Positions 11,601 through 24,099 of a DNA stretch of 64,000 nt are shown piece by piece (within the stretch, counting starts at the first letter, position 1; every line of letters starts with the position of its first letter). The stretch covers positions 38,767,171 to 38,831,170 of the forward strand of contig CM060194.1 in the NCBI GenBank assembly GCA_030549335.1, given 5' to 3'. The notes beneath the pieces were generated by a model. The model was not told the DNA's origin. It saw nothing but the letters and a program-made list of their open reading frames with translations, and searched no databases. The DNA comes from Pontederia crassipes (Eukaryota; Streptophyta; Magnoliopsida; Commelinales; Pontederiaceae). Position numbers and translations under genes: made by a program.

Positions 11601-14172
11601 TTGCCTACTTTTATAACAATGTCTAATTGATAAGGATATAAGAAAATCATTTATGAACAGAAAATTATAATAATCCATTTGTATTGAATGTCTAAAGTTC
11701 TATATGGTTTCTTTGATCACATTTTCACATTATACATATAATTTCTCTAAGTTGGTAACATGAATTATTTTATACAAATTCATGAACTTAAATGAATATT
11801 CAATTATGATCACAAGATTAATACCTTGAACACTAAATTAAGATTGTTAAATGGTTTAGACTTTTTAAATAGTCTAGTAATGAAAAAGATATAGTTATAT
11901 GAATAACTATATTTCGCAATGATAAGTGTTGCGGATACGATGAAACCATAATATATTTGAATGTGTAGCGCAAATAAATTTCCAATGTCATATTTGAAAT
12001 GTTGTTATTAATGTTACCTAAATCAGTAAGAGTTACTGAAATTATAAGCAGAGATATGACATTCATGTATATATTTTCTTGGTTGAACGAGATTAACATC
12101 TGCACTTTAGAAGTTGAGAATTCAGAATTAATAATGCATGCGGATTGATTTGTGGTTTCTCCATATTCTCTTCCCACACCTCAATCCGAGTGGGAGAAAT
12201 TCCACAGTCAACTCATGATTAATGTTCATTTATTAAAACATATACGTTGTGTTTCACGTTGTCAATATCGAAATGACTATATGAAATGAACATAAGCCTA
12301 AAATAAGTGATGGAGACTCTCTTAGTCTAGATAAAGAAAATGGATTAATGCGAAAAGTTAGAGTCTAAATAAAAAAATAAAGTCAAGAACTTATTAAATC
12401 ATCCATCTTGCCTAAAGCAAGTGTTCAAATCATTAACTATGGATGGTAAAAATTTAAAAGTGATGAAAAGCAATAGTAGCAAAAGGAATGTTGATTATAG
12501 AGAAATTATTATGTTTTTTCTCTCCTTTGTCAAAAGTCTAACTATTGTTTTACATATGTATTAGATGAAAATTACATAAAGTTATTTCAACGCTTAAAAT
12601 GTTAAAGCATTGAGCGCAATATATAGTTTGCGACGGTTCATTTATGGATTTAATATTCATCTAAATAATGATATAAGTATTATTATGTGTATATCCATTT
12701 TTATAGATAAATATGTCATTATGACATTATATGTGAAACAATATTATGTATAGATAGAAATAATAAGGGATTTTTTTTAATAATGAAAAATTTATTGTCT
12801 TTATATAGAAATGACATGGGTGAGACAGTTATTCACACTGGGCATGAAATTTAAATAAAAATTGTTCAAGTCAATTTTTTGCTTTATAACAAGAGTCATT
12901 TGTCGTAAAGACGAATTGAATATTCTACGAGAAACTGTATACTCACCGGTACCCTTATTAAAAGAGATAATTTTGAATCTTATGACTTTTTCTAAGACTT
13001 TATAAGTAAAAAAAGGAAATATCCTTCTGTAAACATGGTCAGGTGATCAGACATGCACAATAAGTTAAGTTTGATATTTGTGTCATTGGTCAAATGAGAA
13101 AGTTTACATACTAATGCAGGACGCCTATGTTGAATGACGATTAAGAGAATAATGAGACACCTTATAGGCATTGTTAATTCTTGTTTTGCGCTATGATGGA
13201 GATTGTTTTATATACTTGCTTAATAAATAAACACCTATTAAGATAGCGATATTTACAAGTAAACTTTTATCTCCAATTATGTCCATGTTATAGAATGACG
13301 TCGTTGCAAATTTTAGCTAAAGAAAAACTATATAAAGTAGTCAACTATAAAAATTAAGAATGTTTTATACTCAATGATGGCATGACGCCTTATGGTTAAG
13401 TAAATTCTTTTACTCCTAGATTGACAATAATAAAATATGCTATTTGTTACAATAAGTATGTCACTATTGTTTGATAAAAGGGATGAACCATTGTACAGGA
13501 AAACACATTGAAGAAGATACAGTTGATGAATACATGTAAGTATGTGATACTCACTAAACATGTTCGATTGATGCATTTATATGCGCAAAGCTTATATGAT
13601 GGTGTATTCTAAATCTTCTTGTGATGAATAAAAATATTTTAATTTTATTCTAGAGTTAGTTAATGATTTTGATAATGCATGTAGAGTATGTCAATAAGAC
13701 ATTAGATTATCAATCACACGGATAATCACCTCGACGCTTAGTGTATATCGAGCAAAGATGAAATGATTTAGATGATCCAAAATTGCCTTAATATGTTCGA
13801 GAGGATGATACGAGTTTATATATAACTCTGTGTAGCCTGCTAAGAGAAGCAAGATGTGAGACCTCACTGCGAATTCTTGGGCGACTAGTGAGAGGACTCA
13901 AGTCAGGCATCATGGGTAGACGTCTGCACTTCAGTCTGTGTGGTGTTATGAGTTTATGACATACACTCCTTTAGTGATCCATCGCCTTACATACCTTATA
14001 TGCTAAGTCGACTCTAAGACTTGATGAATACTTTATAGTTTTTCGTTAGAGTGTGAGTCTATAAGGGCTGAAAAAGTTTTAAGATTGCCCTTAGACTTTT
14101 GACTATACTTCAAGGTAATGAGTTAGTATTGCTACTTTAGCGAGGTACTCGAATGCTAAAAGTGTATGTGGC
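8630..14172. other. Non-coding interior of the copia-type element, left part
   Basis: A GC-rich leader-like block (about 8795-9030) is followed by over 5 kb of AT-rich sequence with stop codons in all frames. No retroviral protein motif could be read. The frames here are short and lack recognisable domains. Together with 19951-20497 this is the element's whole interior once the nested insertion is removed. Confidence 0.5.
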
Positions 14173-15640
14173 TGATGCATGTAGAATTGATAGCAAACGT
14201 TAACAAATGCACTAGTCGCTCAAATAATAAAGTGAATGAGTAGAGCTATCGTTCTCACGAGGACGATTAATAACTTAGATTTTATTTTAACTTTGTTAAT
14301 TAAGAAATTAAGAAAATATATGAGTTCAGATGTGAATAAAAAGAAAATACTAAAAATAAAGAAAATGATCACCTGGAGAAATAATGATTTGATGATTAAG
14401 GCACCTAATTATCATCACTAGAATGTAATGAATTTTCTCAATTTAGAATTAGTTGAATCAATAATAAAGTGAATTTCCAAATTTAGTTAACCAATATTTC
14501 AGCCTTTAACTACTATCTTAAGAAATAATTAAAATAAATCAATCTTTTCGATTTTTAATTTACTTAATTAAATCATAAGATGCATTAAAATAGAATTAAT
14601 ATTAAGGATTTATCAAGTCACCATAATAACTTCACAAATTAGGACTTTTTCGATTTTCCTAATTGTGGCATGCAATAAATAAGATCAATCCTAGAAACTA
14701 TTATGAAAATAATCACTTCTTCTCAGATAGCAATCAAATCATAAATCATGAAATCAAAGAAAAGCATTAAACATGAAATTGTAATGCTATTAAAGATTCA
14801 AATTAAACTAATATCAAGAAGAATCCAATACATAAATATGGTTCAACTAGGATGACCCTAATGAAAGAATAAATCTAATAAAATCAACATCAAATCTGGA
14901 ATAAAAATGTAAGGAAAAGAAAATAAAAACTCTAGCATAGGCTAAGCACGTCCTCTCTCGAGTTTCCGACAGAGCTTCACTATTGTCCTTGCACTTCTCC
15001 TCTTTCTAGGCTTCAAACCTATGCTCTAGGGATGTTTTTCCAGACCATCTTCTATCTCCTTTTATAGGTTTTCTCGTCTCCCAAAAAAAGTAATCGAAAG
15101 TATATCCAAAAAGTGGATAAAAATGACTTTAAAATGGTCTAACCGACCACCGTCACGGCCGTGAAAGAATCTGTCACGACCATGACAGAACGTGAATTTC
15201 CAGTCTTCCGCAGTACGAGCGTGACGATCTATTGCACGGCCGTGACGGAACATCAGCTCCCAGCCTTCAATTCACACGGTCGTGATCATTTTCCGCACGG
15301 GCGTGACACAACATTTTTTGTTCAAAGTTACGGCCGTGATCATCATCTGCACGGACGTGACAGAATGATTGGTTTCCGCTCGGTAGGCTTTCTTCATCGC
15401 ACGGGCGTGACATCCATTAGCACGGCCGTGACAGCTGCTAAACGTTGTTTTTCGCAGCTTTTTCGTCAAAATTCCAACGTATTTCCATTCCTTGTCATGA
15501 ATAATTTTCAAATTTAGGTAGAAATCAAATCTTAATGAAATTATATGAAAAAAAATCAAAACTTCCCTTTTTTTAAACATAAAAACATTCTAAAATGCTA
15601 ATCAAATAACCTAAACTAATGCATAATTTTTCGTACATAA
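14173..15640 (-). repeat. 3' LTR of the nested Athila/Tat element
   Basis: It matches 18483-19950 over its whole length. It includes a cluster of CACGGCCGTGAC-like palindromes at about 15150-15440. Open frames inside the LTR are artefacts of that cluster. Confidence 0.88.
15150..15440. repeat. Cluster of degenerate CACGGCCGTGAC palindromes in the LTR
   Basis: About ten copies of the 12-mer family CACGGCCGTGAC / CACGGGCGTGAC are spaced 15-40 bp apart. The other LTR has the matching cluster near 19455-19745. Each unit is nearly self-complementary, so the RNA or single-stranded DNA could form many small stems. Similar CACGGGCGTG units are familiar in LTRs of this lineage. Confidence 0.75.
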
Positions 15641-17019
15641 AATACCCCCAAGCTTAATATTTTGCTTGTCCTCAAGCAAATTTCAGATAAGGCATAGTGT
15701 TCCATCACAAAACCAATATATTTTTCCCAGTGTTCTTTTACACGACTATCACCAGAGTATCTATTCTCAATCAATACCCAGCCTTGCAGAATTCTTTGTA
15801 TTTAAACATGTCTTTCCTGCATATCTACAAATGATATTAGTCAATCTTATAAGAGTATCAATATTGAATCACAAGTCTTTAAGGAGCTTATTTTCATACT
15901 ATTGTTATTTCACATTTCAGCATTAAGATATTTTTTTCTTCTTTTCACTTAAGAATTTAGTAATCCTCCATATTGCACAAAGTGGTCCATGTAACGAGCT
16001 TTCGATCGACGGATCCCAGAGCAGACGCCCTTAAGTCGCTAGGCAAGAATCCCCTATGGATCTAATTCCCCGGACACACCAAAATTCCAGAGGGTACTTT
16101 ATACTTTTCACTTTAATTGTTGGAGCTCAACTAGCTCTTTTTTCCATTTCATTTTTTGTATTAACTGTTGGGGCTCAACTAGCCTTCTTTTCATTTCATT
16201 TTTTACATCAAAATTATATAGTATAATTATAAGCTCCAAAAAGACTTAATGCTTTCAATAGAGATGCAATTATAATCAAGACTAACATCATAGTAAATAA
16301 TAGAGAAATTTATTATTTAAAAGCTATTCCTTCTACTTAGCAACAAACTCAAACTCTGGTGATACCCGATAAAAAGAAATAGTGATTGAATTTCATAGAT
16401 TAAGCGATGTTTTGAAAATAAGCTTAAAAGATAATAAAATAATAAATAAGAAGAAATGAGATGGCACAATTTCAAAAATTTTCACAATTAGATGCATGCC
16501 AAATAAAATAAGATGATAGACCCGAAATACTGAAATAAGACATGCTATGCAAATGAAACAAGACTAAGTCCCTAATACCCTCAAGCTTGAACAACTGAGA
16601 GAAAAAAAAAATACATAAGTGGGAAAATGTAAAGGAGAAGAAACGACCAAGACTTAGTCTTCTGGACGTGGCGATAGCGAGAAGGGTGTTCTGTGCCTAA
16701 GTCTGTGATCTAGGTCTGCATTATAAGCAGAAATATGGTAAGGCCGAGTCTCTGCCGTGACTGAGACAGAATGAATATCCTTCAGGTCTTGAGAACGGTC
16801 GCGAAAGCAGCCACAATCGAAGTTTCTTTCCTAAACATGAGCATAACTAAGTTAATATCAAATCTATTCCACAACTAAGAAACTAAAAGAAGTAAAGAGA
16901 AAATGGTTTAGGCAGTGTAGTTCTAAGTTATAGTCGTTAGCTTGACTTTCGGCCTTGTCGCATTCAAGGGTCTAATAAGGGGAGTGGCCACTAATTAAGG
17001 TGATTGAATTCGCTTGCTC
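15641..17019. other. Non-coding 3' interior of the Athila/Tat element
   Basis: Next to the LTR is the polypurine-like tract and a sequence reading GAGGACAAGCAA on the minus strand, typical of this lineage. A short duplication of CTCAACTAGC lies at 16125-16180. No pol domain can be read. Confidence 0.6.
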
Positions 17020-18240
17020 TCATGAATTTTTCTCTGTATTGTTAGGCAAGCTCCCTGGCTGTCTTTCAGATATGATGTTTGCCAATTGTCCGATCTGTGT
17101 TTCTAAATTTCTGATTGATGCATCTTGATTAGTAAACTTGGTCTCCACAGTGAGGATGAACTTTGATAAGACATTTTCTAAATCACTTTTTGGTTCGGTA
17201 TAAGGTTGATAAGCAGGGGGTTGTGCTGAACTCCTATTATTCACCCAAGAGTAATTAGGAGGAGGCCTTAACCCACTGATGTAAGCATTTTCTCCGACAT
17301 TATTCCTGAAAGCATTATCAGAAATAAAGTTAGCACCCTCAAAATTTTGCTGATTAAAATTTATACCTGCTTGACATTCATGATTAGGATGTCCCCCTCC
17401 ACACATGTCACATGTGATGTCCGAAACTTTGTTGATAGATCTTTGAGTCATCAACATATACATTTTCTTTGCTAAGGCATCTAACTGGGCTTGAATGTGG
17501 GTAGCCTTATCAACTTCATAAAGTCCTGTCTTCTTTGCCTTTGAGTTTTGCCAATTGTTCAAGGCAAGATTGTCGAATAACTTATAAAGATCTTCAGGGG
17601 ATCTATCAGCAATAGTTCCTTCAGCAGCGGTGTCGATCTTGTCCTTTATCTCTGCTGAGGCCCCATTGTAAAAGTATTGGATTTGTTGGTAAAGAGGAAT
17701 GTTATGATTTGGAACTTTACTGACGAGATCCTTGAACCTATCCCAAGCTTCATGCATAGACTTCGTATCCTGCTGGCAAAAAGAAGAAACTTCAGATAAG
17801 CATCTAGTAGCTTTTTGTGGTGGACAGTACTTGTTAATGAATGCTTGACGCATTTCTTCCCAATTTTTTATGGTTTCTACCGGCAATGTAGTGGGCCAAT
17901 AAACTTTTCCTTTCAAAGAAAAAGAAAAAAAGTCTTAGACGAACTGCATCATCGGTTACTCCATGAAATTTGAAAGTTAAACATAATTGGACAAATTTTG
18001 TAATGTGGCCGAATGGATCTTCATCTCTATCTCCCCCAAATTGTGTGTTTGATATCATTTGAACTATTCCCTGCTAGATTTGAAAATTGTTAGCACCAAT
18101 TTCAAAGAGTGTAATACTTCCTCTTTCATCAATCATTGGTCCCATGGTGTAATCTCTCATAATTCTGTACGCAGGTGGAGGTGGTGATAATTGATTCTCG
18201 ATATGCTTTTGTTGATCTGCATGTTAACAATAGTAGAAAT
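17020..18240 (-). pseudogene. Athila/Tat gag relic
   Basis: The main frame (17020-17916) carries the retrotransposon gag core: a segment with INKYCPPQKATRCLSEVSSF, then HEAWDRFKDLVSKVPNHNIP and IQYFYNGA. A Cys/His cluster (CDMCGGGHPNHEC) follows, then a coiled-coil-like tail with IRNLETQIGQLANII. The N-terminal part continues in another frame (17834-18058, including QFGGDRDEDPFGHITKFVQL), so a frameshift near 17920 in an A-rich run splits the gene. Gag packages element RNA. No protease or polymerase follows, so this element depended on another for mobility. Confidence 0.85.
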
Positions 18241-18459
18241 TTTCTTCTTTAGTCTTCTAGCAGTTCTCTCTATTTCAGGATCAAACACTAGTGGTTCGCC
18301 TGAACTTTGTGTATTATGTCTATGTCCCAAGGCACTAGTGCTAGAATTCTCTAGGATGTGTGGATTATGAACTCTTCAATTCTTGCAACCATACCTAGAC
18401 AAATGAATGGTAATAATTCTCAAATTAATAAGTAAGATAAGAAATTAATTATTAACAAG

Positions 18460-18477
18460 TCCCCGGCAACGGCGCCA
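18460..18477 (-). other. Primer-binding site of the Athila/Tat element
   Basis: The minus strand reads TGGCGCCGTTGCCGGGGA just inside the 5' LTR. This is the primer-binding motif shared by Athila/Tat/Ogre elements and is complementary to a tRNA 3' end. Confidence 0.85.
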
Positions 18478-18482
18478 AAAAC

Positions 18483-19950
18483 TTGATGCGTGTAGAATTG
18501 ATAGCAAACGTTAAGCACACTAGTCGCTCAAGTAATAAAATGAATGAGTAGAGTTATAGTTCCCACGATGACGGTTAATAACTTAGATTTTATTTTAACA
18601 TTGTTAATTGAGAAATTAAAAAAATATATGAGTTCAGATGTGAATAAAATGAAAACACTAAAATAAAGGAAATGATCATATGAAGAAATAATGATTTGAT
18701 GATTAAGACACCTAATTATCACCACTAGAATGTAATAAATTTTCTCAATTTAGAATTAATTGAATCAATAATATAATGAATTCTCAAATTTAGTTAACCA
18801 ATATTTGAGGTTTTAACTATTATATTAAGAAATAATTAAAATAAATCAATCCTTTCAATTTTTAATTTACTTAATTAAATCATAAGATGCATTAAAATAG
18901 AATTAATATTAAGGGTTTTCTAAAGTCACCTTAATAACTTCACAAATTAGGTCTTTTTTATTTTCATAATTGTGGCATGCAATAAATAAAATCAATCCTA
19001 TAAACTATTATGAAAATAGTCACTTCTTCTCATATAGCAATCAAATAATAAATCATGGAATCAAAGGAAAGCATTAAACATGAAATTGTAATGCTATTAA
19101 AGATTCAAATTAAACTAATATCAAGAAGAATCCAATACATAAATAGGGTTCAACTAGGATGATCCTAATGAAAGAATAAATCTAATAAAATCAACATCAA
19201 ATCGGAAATAAAAATGTAGAGAAAAGAAAACAAAAACTCTAGCATAAGCTAAGCACATCTTCTCTCAAGTTTCCGGTAGAGCTTCGCTGTTGTCCTCGTA
19301 CTTCTCCTCTTTCTAGACTTCAAACTTATGCTCCAGGGATGCTTTTTCAAGCCCTTTTCTGCCTCCTTTTATAGGTTTTCTCGTCCCCCAAGAAAAAAAA
19401 TCGAAAATATATCCAAAAAATGAATAAAAACGGCTTTAAAATGACCTAACCAGCCGCTGTCACAATCGTGAAAGGCTCTGTCACGGCCGTGATAGAACGT
19501 GAATTTCCAGTCTTCCGCAGCACGGCCGTGACAATCTACTGCACGCCCATGATGGAACATCAGCTCCCAGCCTTCAATTCGCACGGCCGTGATTATTTTT
19601 CGCACGGGCGTGATAGAACATTCTTCGTTCAAAGTTGGCACGACTGTGATCATCATCTGCACGGGTGTGACAGAATGATTGGATTCCACTCAGTAGGCTT
19701 TCTTCATCGCACGGGCGTGACATCCATTAGCATGGCCGTGACAGCTACTAAAAGTTGTTTTCCGCGGCTTTTTCGTCCAAATTTCAACGTATTTCCATTC
19801 CTTGTCATGAATAATTTTCAGATTTAGGTAGAAATCAAATCTTAATGAAATTATATGAAAACAAATGAAAACTCCTCTTTTTCTAAACATAAAAACATTC
19901 TAAAATGTTAATCAAATAACCTAAACTAATGCATGATTTTTCGTACATCA
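18483..19950 (-). repeat. 5' LTR of the nested Athila/Tat element
   Basis: It is the same length as the left LTR and clearly homologous along it, with scattered substitutions. This suggests a moderately old insertion. Confidence 0.88.
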
Positions 19951-20497
19951 GTGGTTCGTCGAGTCATGACTAGGAAAGCAACTGACTTAGAATTGAGAAA
20001 TATGAGAGCGAGAGGAAGATTCACTGGTGTTGCATGGCAATTGTAATGCAATTGGCCAAATATGTAAGCGTACAAATACGAATCAATCAAAATCATGCAT
20101 AATAAAACGTGTGTCGTCTGGAGTGTGCAAGCAAGGTGTTTCTAAGACAAAACGAGTAACATAAATGTTTGAACGACTATGTATTATTGATAAATCATAA
20201 TATTAGCTCACATGATAGTTGTGCAACTATACAACAATGATAAGTTATAGCAAGAGCTTATATGTTAATTGAACAGTTATGTGGTAATAACTTTTAGCTC
20301 TCAAAATTGATCGAGAAACTCTGTATTCTTGACAGGAAATAGTATAGACTTTCAAGTGATTGAGTTATTATGTATGCCTAACAAGTCATAGTTCTTTTTA
20401 GTTGTGGATGTCTTCGTGGGTCGTACAATCCATTTACCATATTGGACATTTACTGGAATCAAATGTGGATAAAAGTCTATTAGTGCGAGTGGGAGAT
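19951..20497. other. Right interior of the copia-type element
   Basis: Non-coding sequence continues the copia-type interior after the nested insertion and ends with the polypurine-like GAGTGGGAGAT at the 3' LTR. No protein motif was recognised. Confidence 0.5.
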
Positions 20498-20955
20498 TGT
20501 TGGATTCAAATGTCCGAATGAGCCTTAGTCCACATGATAGTTTCATGAACTACTAGGAAGTTGCTTAAACTACTATGTGCAGTTTTTATTTTCTGCTGTA
20601 AAGGCACGAATGGGCCTTTGTTCTTGGATGTTCAAAGCATAAGGTGTGTGTGCCACTTGGTGTGTGCATAATGTCCACATCCTCATATGCCCATTAGAAT
20701 GTTGTCCTGTCCACTGCTACAACTTCACTCGAGGGGGGTGGCTATCCAACAAAGGCACAAGGAGCACCAGATGTTGTGATAAGATTCCGATGTGATGATG
20801 TTCTGAGGTACTTGAATTGTGGAACAGCGTTCTCTTTTCGCACGTGATTGAGTTTTCGACGACGAGTCTGAAATAACGTAAAAAAACTCTGCCGATCCAT
20901 CTTCCACTGCGAGATATTCCGAAATACTTCTATATTATTATTACCAATTCCTTCA
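20498..20955 (+). repeat. 3' LTR of the copia-type element (458 bp)
   Basis: It starts TGTTGGATTC, ends CCTTCA and is followed by the target duplication ACACC. It contains the uninterrupted order of segments that are split by the hAT-like insert in the 5' LTR. Confidence 0.88.
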
Positions 20956-20960
20956 ACACC

Positions 20961-22329
20961 TTATTTCTCTCGCTCTCAATTGGTCCTTTTTTTTATTTTC
21001 CCTCATTCCGAACTTTCCCTATCTATGACACAACTGCACAGGACCTCATATAGGACTAGAAAAATAGAAAAAAAATAAGATTTTTCTATATTTCATGTGT
21101 GTCCCTAGACCAAAAATCTTGAATGCCATGCATATTAGTTGCATGTAAGGGATGTTGATTTATGTTAGCGTACTAGGCATCATATCATGTTCTGATTCCT
21201 AGATGAAATTAAGTATAGCTGGTTGTGTTCATGATTGCTGAAGGTTTATCATATGTGTCGTGATCTTTACACGAGTGTTATTATTTATTATTTTTTTGTT
21301 AAAACAGAAAAGTTAAGTTAGTGTAATTGGTAACACGAGTGGCATTCGGAATTTTAATAAATTATATTTACAAAATCACCAAAAAACATTCGAATTAGTA
21401 CATTCAGTTAATTTAGGTGTAAAATTAAGGGTGCATTTGTCAACTAGAACTTTATTTCTACTAAGTTATGATGGGTTCTTGCTTGTCTCGAGGGTGTCTA
21501 AATGAACTAGAATCTAAAATGGAAACTAAATTAGGTTCTAACACCAGGTTGAATAAAATTAGAACCTACGATCAAATCCAATATAATTATTAATTGTAAA
21601 TGATTATTATATCCTTTCATTTTAAAAATATTGGATAAATTTTAATACGTGGTCCTATTTTTCTATTCTCCAACTGTACTTTATAATCTGTCTTCCAATT
21701 ATTAATTTGTTTTACCTCCCAATTATTAATTTATTTCATCAAGTGCCTTTTCGATTAGGTATAACTAGCTTACCATAATTTTACTTTCATGGTAAGTTTA
21801 GATATAAAATTATAAATAATAATTTATAAAAAAACATTTTTGAAAAAAATGGGGCATCACTCCCTCTCCATCCGGCCAATTATTAGTAGTTAAAGCGAAA
21901 TTTGGTTACAAAGTATTTTTGGAGGATAAAAATGAAAAATAGGATAAAGTTGAAGGACATCCTCAAAAATATTATTATTCTAATATACCATTAAATCATA
22001 TATTTATTTAACACATAAAAAATGCTTGCAAAAATTTTTATCTATTCGATATTTTTTAATATAATTTATATTTAAAAGTATTTGTGAATAATGTATTTAT
22101 ACAAAATAAGTTCTATCAAAATCATATTATTATTTTTATAAAAACTAATATTTGTTTTAACAATCAATAATTGTAATCATTGAGAAAAAAACTCTTATAA
22201 AAAATTTTAAAAAATAGAAATATTAACTATTATAAAAATATTAATGAAAAAAGAAGAATAAGAGAGAAAGTAATGATAGAAGAAAAGTCAAGAGGCAAGA
22301 AAAAATAATTAGACCTTAACGATTCTGCA
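20961..22329. other. AT-rich intergenic DNA
   Basis: No gene is visible. A possible MITE edge (AAGGGTGCATTTGTCAACTAG) lies near 21430, without a clear partner. Confidence 0.4.
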
Positions 22330-22544
22330 TCATTAGAGATGCACTTTCAGGCGGGATGCACGAAATTTCGTCGACCTGCATCTGCACGGTATGGCACGCG
22401 GCCCTCGTGGAATTTCGTCAAGATAGGTCGGCCCGACATGGGCCCCACATGGACACAACCCCTAGTTGGGTCTGGGCTGCCCAACGGGATGTTGGGCATG
22501 GCCCGGTCTCAACATCAAAAAGCAATATGGATGGGCGTACCCCG
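22330..22544. repeat. GC-rich repeat fragment
   Basis: This GC-rich block with GGCCCGACATGGGCC-like sequence abuts the LTR at 22545. It differs from the right flank of that LTR element and looks like part of a separate degraded repeat. Confidence 0.3.
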
Positions 22545-23167
22545 TGTCACGGACTAAAGCTCCACTTGGAAAAGTCTTAGCGCGATCGGCCTTAACCTTC
22601 TCTGCACGAAGATCCAAGCAGCTTGACCGGGCGTCCTCACGACGACAGCACTATCACGCAGCGGAATAAACACGGTGGAGACAAGCACAAGAGGAAAAGA
22701 ACACACACAAGGTGGTGGGGGAAAGCGGATCTTATTCAACCCTCAAACAACAAAGCCGACAACTCTCAGAGTGCTGAATGCCGAGTATCGAAGATGAGTC
22801 TAATGGCCAATTCCAGGCCCCTATTTATACAAGTATGGAGGGACTAACAAATTAACTCCCTCGTGTATATTCGAGATTCTAGGAATCCTCTCGATCTCTC
22901 TGTTGATAAGCTGAGATCTTCCTCCACGATCTTCTCAGTTGTTATCCGGGATCTCCTCTCGATTCTTCTAGATAATCTCGTCGGGTAATCCTCCATGATT
23001 TCCTCGAACTCAATCCGCAAAACCCTGATGGCGTAGGATCTTATCTTCAAGCTCCCCTATGATCTTCTCATCAGAAACCACTTGGAATGATCCTGCGTGA
23101 TCATCCCGAGATTCTTTTAGTTATCCTCCTCGATATCTGCAGGATTCTTCCTGATCTGCTCATTAGG
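22545..23167 (-). repeat. 3' LTR, distal part
   Basis: It aligns with 26487-27115 of the 5' LTR, including the ACACACACAAGGTGGTGGGG segment. Similarity stops abruptly near 23167, where the inverted block begins. Confidence 0.8.
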
Positions 23168-24085
23168 TCGATTGCAAGGCGACCGAAGCCAGCAGCGACC
23201 GCCCCAAGCGTGAAGACGTCGAGAAGGATGGCCTTCGCTGAAGTTGGCAAGAGGGAGCCGAAGACTTCCTGTGGACGAGGACGAGCAGGCCCTATCCACG
23301 AAGAGGGCTATCTAGGAAGGTGGGACTTTGGGCCATGCCAGGCGGCCATAACCGGGGTCTTGCGAGGAAGAAGTCAACATCAACGGACGTGTTTGGGTGG
23401 AACATGCTAGCCTAGTCGAGCAGCGAGGTGGACGCACTTCTCAGTTCGGCACAGTTTGGAGGTGGCCGAGACGTCGACCACATACCAGGCGGAAGGCAAG
23501 GGGAACTCGATGTGCAGTCATGTTTCGGGGCGTGCGCGAGTGGCGGTGCTCCTTGTTCGAAGAACAGCGGGCAAGGATGATGATGGTGACACCTTGGGAC
23601 AACAAGGTGCCACGACGAGGAGGTGGTTCGAGGAGGAGCTTCTCCAAGTTATTCCTTCAAGTCAAGTGAAGACAGAGGTGGACGTGAAGATCAGCCACAC
23701 CTGGAGGTCGCACGTCGCCGAGGACGGCGACGCGGTTGGGTGGGGGAGTATTTCACGCCCCATTCTTCATCTACGTCCTAGGAGCAGCGTGGGACGGTGT
23801 GCGGCAAGGCTGGAATGCAGGCGACGCCCACTTTGGCATAATGCCAATTTTGGCAGGATGCGCACTTTGGCAGAACGCCCAATTTGACAGAACGCTCAGT
23901 TTGGCAACGGGAAGGGGCGATATCATCCCGAGCAAATTTGGCTCGTCCCAAAGTGTTCGGAAGGTCGGCAGAAGTCAAGGAGGACAGCTGTCCGCGAGGA
24001 TCAAGCGTTGGTTACTCGCAGGGAAGTTGACAATCGAAGATATGATGGAGTTGCGCCATATCCGCCAAGATCACGAAGGATCTCA
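23168..24085 (+). repeat. Inverted block: 3' interior plus proximal part of the 3' LTR
   Basis: Bases 23756-24085 read, on the plus strand, the same sequence that the 5' LTR reads on the minus strand (27560 down to about 27225), including GGACGGTGTGCGGCAAGGC. Directly before it is a G-rich tract (GGTTGGGTGGGGGAG) in the right place for a polypurine tract in this flipped orientation. The simplest reading is that about 0.9 kb was inverted, with roughly 110 bp of LTR lost at the break. Confidence 0.7.
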
Positions 24086-24099
24086 GCAATCCCTCAGCG

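Larger units (their letters stand above)
14173..19950 (-). mobile_element. Gag-only Athila/Tat-type LTR retrotransposon (5.8 kb), nested
   Basis: Two LTRs of equal length (14173-15640 and 18483-19950, 1468 bp each) begin TGATGC on the plus strand; the right copy ends CATCA and the left CATAA. On the minus strand the 5' LTR (18483-19950) is followed by the primer-binding site TGGCGCCGTTGCCGGGGA, typical of Athila/Tat elements. A G-rich tract (AAGCTTGGGGG) precedes the 3' LTR. The flanks GTGGC and GTGGT are a near-perfect 5-bp target duplication. The 2.8-kb interior encodes only gag; protease, reverse transcriptase and integrase are absent. It lies inside the copia-type element, so it is the younger of the two. 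Confidence 0.88.
6638..20955 (+). mobile_element. Copia-type LTR retrotransposon (14.3 kb, with nested insertions)
   Basis: The boundaries are well supported. The 5' LTR starts TATTGGATTCAA at 6638 and the 3' LTR starts TGTTGGATTCAA at 20498. Both end in TTCA (8613 and 20955), and the 5-mer ACACC flanks both ends as a target duplication. The primer-binding site TGGTATAAGAGCCA (8616-8629) is close to the initiator-tRNA-Met site. A polypurine-like GAGTGGGAGAT precedes the 3' LTR, fixing the plus orientation. These are copia-like traits. The interior contains no recognisable gag, integrase or reverse transcriptase, so the element looks like a large non-autonomous derivative. It holds a hAT-like insert in its 5' LTR and a gag-only Athila/Tat element in its interior. 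Confidence 0.85.

Noticed and set aside
15062..15580. Frames in the LTRs at 15062-15580 and 19369-19890
   Set aside because: They arise from the CACGGCCGTGAC repeat cluster, occur on both strands and in both LTRs, and lack protein motifs.
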